Source: a virus. Taken from it: DNA of 23,104 nucleotides. Of this stretch, positions 14,539 to 21,325 are shown in pieces (positions within the stretch are counted from its first letter, which is position 1; each line of letters starts with the position of its first letter). A model generated the notes under the pieces. It saw only the letters and a list, made by a program, of their open reading frames with translations. It searched no databases and was not told the DNA's origin. Location of the stretch: the IMG/VR virus record IMGVR_UViG_3300027621_000042, positions 1 through 23,104 of that record. The stretch is one strand, 5' to 3'. The position numbers and the translations under genes are program-made.

Positions 14539-14716
14539 TATATTCCTTATCCCATATCTCATATACGCTTGTGTCATACTCACTTGCTGCCTCATGCTGT
14601 ATAATTTTCATGGCAATTAAATCATGAATTGCACTTCTACCAGTGTTTACTTCATATTTATTATGAAGATCTTGTATTTGAAACAAAATTTCAGCAGCAT
14701 GATTAGAAGAATACAT
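14525..14716 (-). CDS. Small helical protein, unknown function
   Basis: 63 residues from the ATG at 14716 (MYSSNHAAEILFQIQDLHNKY), acidic and helical, with no recognised motif. The chosen ATG sits exactly six bases after an extended -10 (TGGTATTCT). A further in-frame extension to 14758 runs through that promoter, so the shorter form is preferred. It is the first gene of a minus unit that continues through the next three genes. Confidence 0.55.
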   Translation of the reverse strand: MYSSNHAAEILFQIQDLHNKYEVNTGRSAIHDLIAMKIIQHEAASEYDTSVYEIWDKEYNEKK

Positions 14717-14722
14717 ACTACA

Positions 14723-14731
14723 AGAATACCA
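14723..14731 (-). promoter_or_regulatory. Extended -10 promoter, leaderless type
   Basis: TGGTATTCT on the minus strand, with the hexamer at 14723-14728 and six bases to the ATG at 14716. It forms a divergent pair with the pstS promoter about 80 bases away. Confidence 0.5.
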
Positions 14732-14809
14732 TATAGAACAAATAAAAGCAACAAACACCTACTGTTAATTAGATGTTCTTTTTCTATTTACCCTAAATCA
14801 AAATACTCC

Positions 14810-14818
14810 TGATATTAT
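14810..14818 (+). promoter_or_regulatory. Extended -10 promoter of the pstS-like gene, leaderless type
   Basis: TGATATTAT, with the hexamer TATTAT at 14813-14818 and six bases to the ATG at 14825. No Shine-Dalgarno site is seen, so leaderless translation is expected. I see no clear Pho-box-type direct repeat upstream. Confidence 0.55.
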
Positions 14819-14824
14819 TAAATT

Positions 14825-15868
14825 ATGAAAACTTCTAGATTTATCGTAGCAGCAATCGCTGCATCTTTATTCATCGCCCAACCAGCCCATGCAGATCAAC
14901 TTACGGGTTCTGGTTCATCATTCATTGCTAACTTTATTAATGAATGCCGTGTTCAATATGTAAAAGCCTCTGGACATAACATAGAATACACACCACTAGG
15001 ATCAGGTGCTGGAATTAATATGTTTATGCAAGGCACTGTTGATTTTGCAGCAAGTGATGTTGCTGCTTCACAAATTAATAAAGCAAAAGATTTTGTGTAT
15101 GTTCCATTAGTAGCAGGCCCTATTGCAATTGCATATAGAATTGATGGGTACAAAGGCAAGATTCAATTAAAGAAAGAAACATTGGCTAAAATTTTTGCAG
15201 GGGATATAACAAAATGGAATGATCCTCAAATACTTAAAGATAATACTATAAAGAAAGTAAAACCAAAACTACCAAACCTTCAAATCATGGTTTTCTATCG
15301 TGCAGATAGTTCAGGAACAACTCAAGTAGTAGCAGAATACCTTAGTGCTATTGCTCCATCAATCTGGACAAAGGCTCCAAACAAGTCTTTCACACAAGCA
15401 TTTCCAAAAACTCAATTACCTATAGGAACCTTTAGTTCTGTTGCTGGAACTAATCTTATGGCATCTCAGGTTGCACGTACAAATGGCGCAATAGGCTATA
15501 TGGAATCTTCTTATGCTACAAATCAAAATCTTGCTAAGGCATCTATTGAAAATGGTGCTGGTGTGTTTATGCAACCTACATCTGAAGCAGCATCTGCATT
15601 CCTGAGTGACTTTGAGCCTGAAGGAAATGGCATCATTGTTCCAAACTATAACAACAAGGATAAAAAGGCTTACAACATATCCTCGTTCTCTTATGGCCTA
15701 GCACCAACACAGGCAAGCGATAAGGCAAATATTATTAAAGGATTCTTTAAGTATACTGCCACTTCATGCGCTAGTCTTTCAGCCAAAAAATTGGAATACT
15801 CTCCACTTACAGGATCAGCATTGGCTATAGCAAAAGCACAGATTGCATTAATTGGATCTAAGTCTTAA
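14825..15868 (+). CDS. pstS: Phosphate-binding protein PstS
   Basis: 347 residues. A signal peptide (MKTSRFIVAAIAASLFIAQ, cleavage after AHA at about residue 23) leads to a type 2 periplasmic-binding fold. Phosphate contacts are visible: TGSGSSF (27-33), a SDVAAS segment, and YRADSSGTTQ, matching the RxDxSGTT loop of E. coli PstS. No lipobox cysteine is present, so it is probably secreted or wall-associated rather than a lipoprotein. It would capture phosphate for the host PstCAB transporter during infection, as proposed for cyanophage pstS genes. No other pst gene is next to it, so it is a typical lone auxiliary metabolic gene. Single-gene + unit. Confidence 0.92.
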   Translation: MKTSRFIVAAIAASLFIAQPAHADQLTGSGSSFIANFINECRVQYVKASGHNIEYTPLGSGAGINMFMQGTVDFAASDVAASQINKAKDFVYVPLVAGPIAIAYRIDGYKGKIQLKKETLAKIFAGDITKWNDPQILKDNTIKKVKPKLPNLQIMVFYRADSSGTTQVVAEYLSAIAPSIWTKAPNKSFTQAFPKTQLPIGTFSSVAGTNLMASQVARTNGAIGYMESSYATNQNLAKASIENGAGVFMQPTSEAASAFLSDFEPEGNGIIVPNYNNKDKKAYNISSFSYGLAPTQASDKANIIKGFFKYTATSCASLSAKKLEYSPLTGSALAIAKAQIALIGSKS

Positions 15869-15869
15869 C

Positions 15870-15956
15870 CTATAGAAATAAATATAATAAAACATACGCT
15901 ACAACCAGCATACATGAAATAACTATTGCTGGTTTGTAAAATTTAAGCAGTGGCAT
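15870..15956 (-). CDS. 28-residue single-span membrane microprotein
   Basis: From the ATG at 15956: MPLLKFYKPAIVISCMLVVA followed by YVLLYLFL and a stop. It is almost entirely one membrane helix after a basic K-F-Y-K start. AGGA, lying in the stop codon region of the preceding microgene, is six bases before the ATG and suggests coupling. It ends one base from the pstS stop. Coding status is likely but based only on these signals. Confidence 0.45.
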   Translation of the reverse strand: MPLLKFYKPAIVISCMLVVAYVLLYLFL

Positions 15957-15962
15957 ATTGTC

Positions 15963-16073
15963 CTAACTTGTGTGATAGTTTAAATGTTTCTTGCATACAC
16001 CAATAATTTTGTAGCCTGCCATATCGTCATATAGGGCAACCTCGCTGCAGAAATGGCATTTAAGCCTTTTCAT
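15963..16073 (-). CDS. 36-residue zinc-finger microprotein
   Basis: Starts MKRLKCHFCSEVALYDDMAG and ends with GVCKKHLNYHTS: CxxC followed by CxxH, a complete small zinc knuckle like those of other phage microproteins. An extended -10 lies upstream, and TACTCT also lies exactly six bases before the ATG. It is followed by the 28-residue membrane microprotein. Role unknown. Confidence 0.55.
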   Translation of the reverse strand: MKRLKCHFCSEVALYDDMAGYKIIGVCKKHLNYHTS

Positions 16074-16103
16074 AATATCAGAGTATACAGCAATCATACT
16101 TCA

Positions 16104-16112
16104 ATTATAGCA
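16104..16112 (-). promoter_or_regulatory. Extended -10 promoter for the microprotein pair
   Basis: TGCTATAAT on the minus strand. Initiation near 16097 would give a leader of about 24 bases before the ATG at 16073. A nearer TACTCT hexamer six bases from that ATG is an alternative. Confidence 0.5.
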
Positions 16113-16128
16113 TATGGTTAATTTCATT

Positions 16129-16158
16129 GTCTTCAGACAAAATGAAGACGTTTTTTTT
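16129..16158 (+). terminator. Intrinsic terminator reading in the pstS direction
   Basis: A perfect seven-pair stem (16129-16135 with 16143-16149) with a seven-base loop, then one G and eight T. On the minus strand no T run follows it, so it acts on + strand transcripts. It lies about 260 bases past the pstS stop, after the two minus-strand microgenes. Confidence 0.8.
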
Positions 16159-16186
16159 GTAGAGTTTACTAAATCTTCTTTTGTAA

Positions 16187-16747
16187 TCACTTACGATTTA
16201 AACCTAATGCTGGCCTTGACATATCAGAGCCATCATACTTAAACCAGAGAGTAGCAGAATATCTTTCTTTTACAGTATTTTCAAGTACTTCATGCCAATA
16301 GTCTGCATTACTAGGAAATGTGATAAAACTGTTAGCCTTTGGTTTAATTTTCAAATTATGATCCATAAAATTAATTTCTCCTCCTTCATAGTCATCATTG
16401 ATATAATATATTACTGCAAAATCTCCTGCAGTATCCGCATGCTCATGCATCTTATATCCTTTTTCAAATTTAATTAAAGGAACTGTTCCTTTTTCAAAAA
16501 CATAAAGTTTTACATTATGAAAATTTGTACATTTTTGATAAGCGGTTCTAAAAATTTTTTCTAACAAATCAACAATTTCTTCTGGCATTTCTTTTGATAA
16601 AAGAAACTTAACCCCCCAAGGTTGAGTTTGCCAAGAATCAACACTTATTGTATAATCAAGCAGTTGTTTGTGTTCTTCTTTAGACAAAACATTTTCTGTA
16701 ACCTGTATATTATTTATAGAGTTTCCTAAATTAGATTGGATCATCAT
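16187..16747 (-). CDS. P4Hc-type 2OG-Fe(II) oxygenase (array copy 1, short N-terminus)
   Basis: 186 residues from the ATG at 16747; an ATG one codon later is equally possible. It has a HxD (H103-A-D105), YYINDDYEGGEINF, FPSNADYWHEV with distal H152, and R162. It is a close paralog of the next upstream gene: the strings GNSINNIQ and TENVLS are shared, and the underlying DNA of that stretch is nearly identical. It lacks the DEIYLANVAK segment that precedes GNSINN in its paralog. It would hydroxylate a side chain or small substrate with O2 and 2OG. It overlaps the upstream gene by 17 bases and is the last of the array. Confidence 0.75.
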   Translation of the reverse strand: MMIQSNLGNSINNIQVTENVLSKEEHKQLLDYTISVDSWQTQPWGVKFLLSKEMPEEIVDLLEKIFRTAYQKCTNFHNVKLYVFEKGTVPLIKFEKGYKMHEHADTAGDFAVIYYINDDYEGGEINFMDHNLKIKPKANSFITFPSNADYWHEVLENTVKERYSATLWFKYDGSDMSRPALGLNRK

Positions 16748-17342
16748 ACCACTCGCTTTTCTTATTAAAAGTAGACCCAGTATACTGAAACCACAAAGAT
16801 GAACTATATCGGTCTCCACTTGTAATTTCAACTACTTCGTGCAAATAGTTTTCATTTCCAGGAAAAACAATTAAACTATTTGGTTTAGGTTTAATCTTTA
16901 ATTTATAATTTGGAAAATTAATTTCTCCACCTGTGTAATCATCATTAATATAATATACTGATGCAATATGATTTGATTCACTTGACTCAGCATCTATATG
17001 TTGTTTTAAAGAAAAATCTTTTTCAAATTTAAGCAAATTTAATGACAAATCTTCAAAAAAATTAATTTTTATATCATAAAAATTTTTAGATTTTTCATAA
17101 GCAAGCGTAAAAACTTTATTTAATGAATTAAGAATTTCTTTAGGCATCTCATGAAATATAATAACTTTACTATCCCAAGGTTGAATTGTCCAAGATTCAC
17201 GGGTTTTTACAAAATCAAGTATTTGTTTATGCTCATCTTGAGATAACACATTTTCAGTATATTGTATGTTATTTATAGAGTTTCCTATTTTTGCAACATT
17301 TGCTAAATAGATTTCATCTTTTTTAGAATGATTTTGGATCAT
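16731..17342 (-). CDS. P4Hc-type 2OG-Fe(II) oxygenase (array copy 2)
   Basis: 203 residues. An N-terminal DEIYLANVAKIGNSINNIQ leader is followed by the oxygenase core: H115-I-D117, YYINDDYTGGEINF (130-143), FPGNENYLHEV with H168, and R178. The triad and the 2OG-binding arginine are all present. The start codon lies in a repeat unit at the end of the preceding gene, and the C-terminus (EWYDDPI) in turn encodes the ATGATCCAA start of the next copy. The likely substrate is a protein or glycan; the prolyl-4-hydroxylase-like class does not fix it. Confidence 0.8.
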   Translation of the reverse strand: MIQNHSKKDEIYLANVAKIGNSINNIQYTENVLSQDEHKQILDFVKTRESWTIQPWDSKVIIFHEMPKEILNSLNKVFTLAYEKSKNFYDIKINFFEDLSLNLLKFEKDFSLKQHIDAESSESNHIASVYYINDDYTGGEINFPNYKLKIKPKPNSLIVFPGNENYLHEVVEITSGDRYSSSLWFQYTGSTFNKKSEWYDDPI

Positions 17343-17991
17343 AATTCATAAAATTCTTTGGATCATAATTGATCTTTTTATAATGCTTTAGATTATCTTT
17401 TGTTTCTCCTACAAATGTAGAACCTTTAAAAACAAAACTTACCTGGTAAGTATACCTAAATCCTTTTGTAACTTCATGTACTCCGTGAGCATAGTTTTCG
17501 TTACCAGGAAACATAAGTAAACTATTTGATTTTGGTTTAATTTTTAAATTATAATCTGGAAAAAATATTTCTCCACCTTCATAATCATCATTAAGGTAAT
17601 ACATACCTATAATATGTAGATTTTTTTGAGCCTGTATGTCTATATGAAGGTTCATTTTACTTCCAGGACTCCACCTTCTTAAAAGAACGTCTCTAATTTC
17701 TGGATAATCATTTACTTTTACATCATAATAATCCATACAATTTAATCTAGCAAGTGGATATATTTTTTTTATAATTTTAACGTAATCTTCCGGAATTGAA
17801 TTTGGGGCAGTTCTGTCTGTAGTCCAAGGCTCTTTAATCCAAGGGATTTGATCAGAATTATTTACAAAATTAGATAATGTTTGATACTCTTCATTAGGTA
17901 AAAAATTATCTATAACATATACGTTTTTTGCAGAACTTCCTAATTTAGCGGCATTTGCTAAATAGATTTCATCTGGGCGATCAATCATCAT
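17323..17991 (-). CDS. P4Hc-type 2OG-Fe(II) oxygenase (array copy 3)
   Basis: 222 residues. The leader DEIYLANAAKLGSSAKNV is shared with copy 2. The core has H116-I-D118 (NLHIDIQ), YYLNDDYEGGEIFF (131-144), FPGNENYAHGV with H169, and R179. The C-terminus contains the near-repeat NYDPKNF/NYDPKSF produced by the DNA repeat at the junction. The start makes an ATGA overlap with the SGNH-like gene upstream. This longer copy may be the parent form from which copies 1 and 2 arose. Confidence 0.8.
   Translation of the reverse strand: MMIDRPDEIYLANAAKLGSSAKNVYVIDNFLPNEEYQTLSNFVNNSDQIPWIKEPWTTDRTAPNSIPEDYVKIIKKIYPLARLNCMDYYDVKVNDYPEIRDVLLRRWSPGSKMNLHIDIQAQKNLHIIGMYYLNDDYEGGEIFFPDYNLKIKPKSNSLLMFPGNENYAHGVHEVTKGFRYTYQVSFVFKGSTFVGETKDNLKHYKKINYDPKNFMNYDPKSF
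17334..17366 (-). repeat. Two copies of ATGATCCAA at an oxygenase gene junction
   Basis: Read on the minus strand, ATGATCCAA occurs at 17342-17334 and 17366-17358, 24 bases apart, within a longer near-repeat (TTTGGATCATAATT on the + strand). The first carries the start codon of array copy 2; the second is in the NYDPKN coding end of copy 3. A third copy is at 16744-16736, the start of array copy 1. Confidence 0.6.
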
Positions 17992-18986
17992 ATACCTATC
18001 ATATCATAATTTTGTTGCGTACGTAACTTATAAAACAAACTTGCAATATGAGTATGAAAATGAATGCCTGGATGAGCATAATCTTTTGTCTTTTTATTAT
18101 TTATGATTGAGTAATCAGACCCTCTTTCCCACTGTGGATGATCTTCAAACTCAAAATTATAATGTGAAAGACAATCATAAGAATAACCTGGCATAGAGTG
18201 TGAAAAATTTTTTAATTTAAAATCTTTAATTTTGGACATTTCTTGCAAAATTGCATAAGTAGGCTTATCCCATGTTGTCCAATATAACTTTATGCCATTT
18301 GTTAAACAAAATGATTCTAAAATATAAATAAAATTTACAGAATCTAATATTAATTGATGCGGAGAAACAGAATCTTCTATATTGCTTTTATCTTTTATTT
18401 CCATAAGTATGCGATTTTTACTGTACTGGCTAACTTTTGGATTGCAAAAGGTTAGTATTAAATTATCTGATTCATCCCAATACCTCTTGCTTAATCCCGA
18501 TTTATAAAATTCTTTGTCTATTACAACCATACTTCTAAAAAAATCTGGAAATAAACAAAAAATTTCTTTTGGCATTTTATTATTCATACAGTATTTAATG
18601 ATATTGGTACAAACATTTTTTACAGATGCTCCTTCAACGCCTAAATTAATGATGTTTTTGTTAATTTGGTTGCTTAAAATATTTGTCCATCTTGCCTCCT
18701 CTGGAACTCCAATACCAAAAGTTATAGAACATCCAGATGCTATTACATCTGAATTTTCATCAATTTCTCCACGAAAACCATACTTATTAATTTCGTATGT
18801 ATTGTCATCATCAACAGTTACAACGTTAGCCTTGTCAAAAACATTAACACTATCAAAAACAACTGTGGAATTAGGATTGTGCAGTCCAACAATATTAGTG
18901 TTTGAAAAATGTTTTGTCAGATATTCTTTGTTTTTTTCTCTACCAAATATGTAAAAACCTAAAATATCCCTTGTGAAATAAGTCAT
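17988..18986 (-). CDS. SGNH-hydrolase-like protein
   Basis: 332 residues. INKYGFRGE (67-74), then block I ASGCSITFGIG with nucleophile S87, NLGVEGASV (114-122) giving the block II glycine, and D302-Y-A-H305-P-G as the catalytic Asp/His block. This is a complete SGNH set, unlike the more divergent relative at 10612-11388. It would remove or transfer O-acyl groups on a glycan, or serve as a carbohydrate esterase. It heads a minus unit of one SGNH and three oxygenase genes with overlapping ends. The start at 18986 sits six bases after an extended -10. Confidence 0.7.
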   Translation of the reverse strand: MTYFTRDILGFYIFGREKNKEYLTKHFSNTNIVGLHNPNSTVVFDSVNVFDKANVVTVDDDNTYEINKYGFRGEIDENSDVIASGCSITFGIGVPEEARWTNILSNQINKNIINLGVEGASVKNVCTNIIKYCMNNKMPKEIFCLFPDFFRSMVVIDKEFYKSGLSKRYWDESDNLILTFCNPKVSQYSKNRILMEIKDKSNIEDSVSPHQLILDSVNFIYILESFCLTNGIKLYWTTWDKPTYAILQEMSKIKDFKLKNFSHSMPGYSYDCLSHYNFEFEDHPQWERGSDYSIINNKKTKDYAHPGIHFHTHIASLFYKLRTQQNYDMIGI

Positions 18987-18992
18987 ATAACT

Positions 18993-19001
18993 ATTCTACC
19001 A
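18993..19001 (-). promoter_or_regulatory. Extended -10 promoter of the SGNH-oxygenase unit, leaderless type
   Basis: TGGTAGAAT on the minus strand, with the hexamer at 18993-18998 and six bases to the ATG at 18986. It occupies the 15-base gap behind the stop of the fusion gene. Confidence 0.55.
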
Positions 19002-20426
19002 TTAAACAAAATCAAACCAAAGTGGCATAATATACCTTGATCCATTTGAAGAAGCAACATGGTACCAATAGTGAATATTTCCAGGGAATAAAATTAAATC
19101 ACCAACCTTTGGTTTAAATGATACCCCTTGATGAACAAAAGACAACTCTCCACCTGCATAATCATCGTTCAAATACACCCAACCTGCTAAGTGATTTCCA
19201 TCTTTATGCCCTAAATCGTCTATTGGTATTAATTGACTATTGTTGTGTACCCATTGAGCAAAACGAGAATTTCTTGGTTTTATTTTTACATTGTATTCTT
19301 TTTCTATTAAAGACTGAATTTCAGGAATATATTTTTTTGAATAGTCAAGTGAATCATAATATAACAAAGATAAAGTAGGCTTGCCAGAGTTGTCAGTTTG
19401 AATAGAACGATTGTTGCTTATCTCTGTATTGTTCATTAATTCTATAATATTTTTACACTCTTCTTTACTTAGGTAGTTGTTAAATATTTTTATATTATCG
19501 GGACTACTTCCAATATTGGTAAAATTTTTGTTGGTTAATTCAGATATTACAATTGGTTTTTGCTCAACAAGTTCAATATTATTAAAATCTTTTACTAATT
19601 TCAACAACTGACTAATATCTTCTTGATCAGTATGAATCATAAAATCATATATTTCAAATTGTTTTGATAGTTCTTTTATTTGTTTAACAACATCTAACAT
19701 TGAACCCTTTACGTGATGATGTTGTTTTCTTGGTGCTGCATTTTTATCATACTTAACATTTTTTTCATCTTCTGAACTATTCATAATAAGAGGATCAATG
19801 ATAAGAATTGGCTTTACACGACTAAGATCAATCTTTTTAAATTGTTCCTTATATATTAAATTATCATCTACATATATGTATTCTGTATGCTTATTTGCTA
19901 TTTCAATTGTTGTGTCTGAAGATCCAACCACAGCCAAATGAGTTTTGTATTGATGCTTATCCATTAATTTAACAAAATTTTCCATCCAAACCCTTGAAAT
20001 TTCAACTCTTTTTTCAAGCGTATCAATAAGTGATGAATCAAGCATATAATGCTCTAGAACTATCCTTTCGCTATGTCCATTGCCTTCGTCCCCCCACCTT
20101 CCAGCAACAAGATTTACGCCAATTCTTTCAGGAGCAAAACGATTTAACGTATCAACAAGTTTAGCAGCGTAATCTGGACTTGTACCGTATGCTGGCAAAG
20201 CAATTGTCATAATTAATTGATCTGTTGCTTTTAATGACTCTGCAAGAACTAAAGAAAAATCTATACCTATTGGGCCATAAGGAAGCAAAACAGATTTTAC
20301 TCCTGCACCATCTAACTCTTTTGCCATCTGCATAATTCCGTTAAGGTCTAAATGATCAACGCTATCATTTATTTGCCAATGCCTTCTCCACATCCAATGA
20401 AATGTTATAGGTTTTTCATTATGCAT
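19002..20426 (-). CDS. Fusion of luciferase-like (SsuD-like) flavin monooxygenase and P4Hc-type 2OG-Fe(II) oxygenase
   Basis: 474 residues. Residues 1 to about 285 follow the luciferase-like monooxygenase TIM barrel: FHWMWRRHW, AKELDGAGVKSVLLPYGP, YGTSPDYAAKLVDTLNRF (80-97) and RIGVNLVAGRWGDEG (101-115) align with the SsuD alkanesulfonate monooxygenase order. This domain should use reduced FMN and O2. After a linker, residues 304-474 are a complete oxygenase: GSSPDNIKIFNNYLS leader, H407-K-D409, VYLNDDYAGGELSF (417-430), FPGNIHYWYHV with H456, and R464. The frame is continuous across the junction. The gene overlaps the upstream one by eight bases. Two different O2-activating chemistries in one chain suggest sequential steps on one substrate; the substrate is unknown. 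Confidence 0.8.
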   Translation of the reverse strand: MHNEKPITFHWMWRRHWQINDSVDHLDLNGIMQMAKELDGAGVKSVLLPYGPIGIDFSLVLAESLKATDQLIMTIALPAYGTSPDYAAKLVDTLNRFAPERIGVNLVAGRWGDEGNGHSERIVLEHYMLDSSLIDTLEKRVEISRVWMENFVKLMDKHQYKTHLAVVGSSDTTIEIANKHTEYIYVDDNLIYKEQFKKIDLSRVKPILIIDPLIMNSSEDEKNVKYDKNAAPRKQHHHVKGSMLDVVKQIKELSKQFEIYDFMIHTDQEDISQLLKLVKDFNNIELVEQKPIVISELTNKNFTNIGSSPDNIKIFNNYLSKEECKNIIELMNNTEISNNRSIQTDNSGKPTLSLLYYDSLDYSKKYIPEIQSLIEKEYNVKIKPRNSRFAQWVHNNSQLIPIDDLGHKDGNHLAGWVYLNDDYAGGELSFVHQGVSFKPKVGDLILFPGNIHYWYHVASSNGSRYIMPLWFDFV

Positions 20427-20685
20427 TATAAGTTTCTCTTCCTTTTGTTTTAAACCAAGATCCTATCTTGGCAGTGGCTACCTTTATGCGTAAAACTTCT
20501 GCAAATGTGTCATGAGATATTTCTGAACCAAGGTACTCTTGTCCAGTTTCAAGATCAATTAATTTCCATTTTCCAGGAGCCTTTGTGTGAAGAATTAAAT
20601 CTATAGGATGTTCGTAATCTTTTACTTCAGATCCATTTAACAATTTTCTTGTTTTATTATTCTCTGTTAAATTTTTATGCTTCAT
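20419..20685 (-). CDS. Small protein of unknown function
   Basis: 88 residues. After a basic start (MKHKNLTENNKTRKLL) it has a beta-rich core GKWKLIDLETGQEYLGSE and a KIGSWFKTKGR end. Similar short IDLETGxxYxGS segments occur in phage small proteins of no known role. It has its own predicted leaderless promoter and overlaps the fusion gene by eight bases, so the two are likely one unit. Confidence 0.6.
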   Translation of the reverse strand: MKHKNLTENNKTRKLLNGSEVKDYEHPIDLILHTKAPGKWKLIDLETGQEYLGSEISHDTFAEVLRIKVATAKIGSWFKTKGRETYNA

Positions 20686-20691
20686 ATTTTA

Positions 20692-20697
20692 ATTATA
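20692..20697 (-). promoter_or_regulatory. -10 box, leaderless type
   Basis: Consensus TATAAT on the minus strand, six bases before the ATG at 20685, placed just before the stop of the oxygenase gene upstream. No good -35 or TGN is present. Confidence 0.5.
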
Positions 20698-20699
20698 CA

Positions 20700-21311
20700 C
20701 TATACTATTGTAAACCAAACAGGCAAGGTATATCTAGTTCCAGACAACACCTCTTTAACTTCATGTGGATAATGCAAATTTCCAGGGAAAAACAAAAGAT
20801 CTCCAATTTTTGGCTTCATAGATATTCCGTGAGTTTCAAAACTTATCTCTCCACCTTCATAATCATCATTTAGGTATACAAGTGTTGCTATTTCGTTATC
20901 TGTAATATAGCCAAGATCATCGACATGCAAGTTTAATCTAGACCCTTTTTCCCATTTAACAACTTTGAGAAGTCGTGGTTCTTTTTCTACTATATTGGTA
21001 AACCCATATGCTTTAATTAATTCTTCTTTAATTTTGCCTATTATTTTAAATTTATCAAATATATTTGTATGCATATGCATCCAATTAAGGGCCTCGCCTT
21101 TATCATCTTTTTGAGATGCAAAACTTAACATTGGTGCTTTTTCTAAAGAATTCATTAAATGTTTAATCTCTTCATCAGACAAAAAATTAGGAATAACTTT
21201 TATGTTATTTGAAGAAGATCCAACTGTTTCAAAAAAATTATTGTAAGAGTCGCTTCTTTTTATATCTTGTGGATCATTACCAACTGCTATATTATTAACT
21301 ATGTATCCCAT
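20700..21311 (-). CDS. P4Hc-type 2OG-Fe(II) oxygenase (array copy 5)
   Basis: 203 residues from the ATG at 21311; a longer frame to 21374 runs through a promoter and is rejected. The leader VGSSSNNIKVIPNFLSDEE (30-48) matches the start of the oxygenase half of the fusion protein. The core has H129-V-D131, VYLNDDYEGGEISF (145-158), FPGNLHYPHEV with H183, and R193. The domain is nearer in sequence to that of the fusion than to copies 1-3 (LNDDY rather than INDDY, and a GISMKPKIGDL strand). Single-gene unit with its own leaderless-type promoter. Confidence 0.8.
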   Translation of the reverse strand: MGYIVNNIAVGNDPQDIKRSDSYNNFFETVGSSSNNIKVIPNFLSDEEIKHLMNSLEKAPMLSFASQKDDKGEALNWMHMHTNIFDKFKIIGKIKEELIKAYGFTNIVEKEPRLLKVVKWEKGSRLNLHVDDLGYITDNEIATLVYLNDDYEGGEISFETHGISMKPKIGDLLFFPGNLHYPHEVKEVLSGTRYTLPVWFTIV

Positions 21312-21317
21312 AAATCT

Positions 21318-21323
21318 ATTATA
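21318..21323 (-). promoter_or_regulatory. -10 box, leaderless type
   Basis: TATAAT on the minus strand, six bases before the ATG at 21311. A weak TTTACT lies 18 bases upstream as a possible -35. Confidence 0.55.
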
Positions 21324-21325
21324 CC

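Noticed and set aside
16129-16158. Hairpin as terminator of the minus-strand oxygenase unit
   Set aside because: On the minus strand it is preceded by A and not followed by T, so it fits only + strand transcripts.
16748-16831. N-terminal extension of oxygenase array copy 1
   Set aside because: Lies within the coding region of copy 2; the product (MKLQVETDIVHLCG...) does not resemble the paralog leaders.
18514-18954. 146-codon open frame on the + strand
   Set aside because: Shadow of the SGNH-like gene, which has catalytic motifs and a promoter; the shadow protein has no recognisable features.
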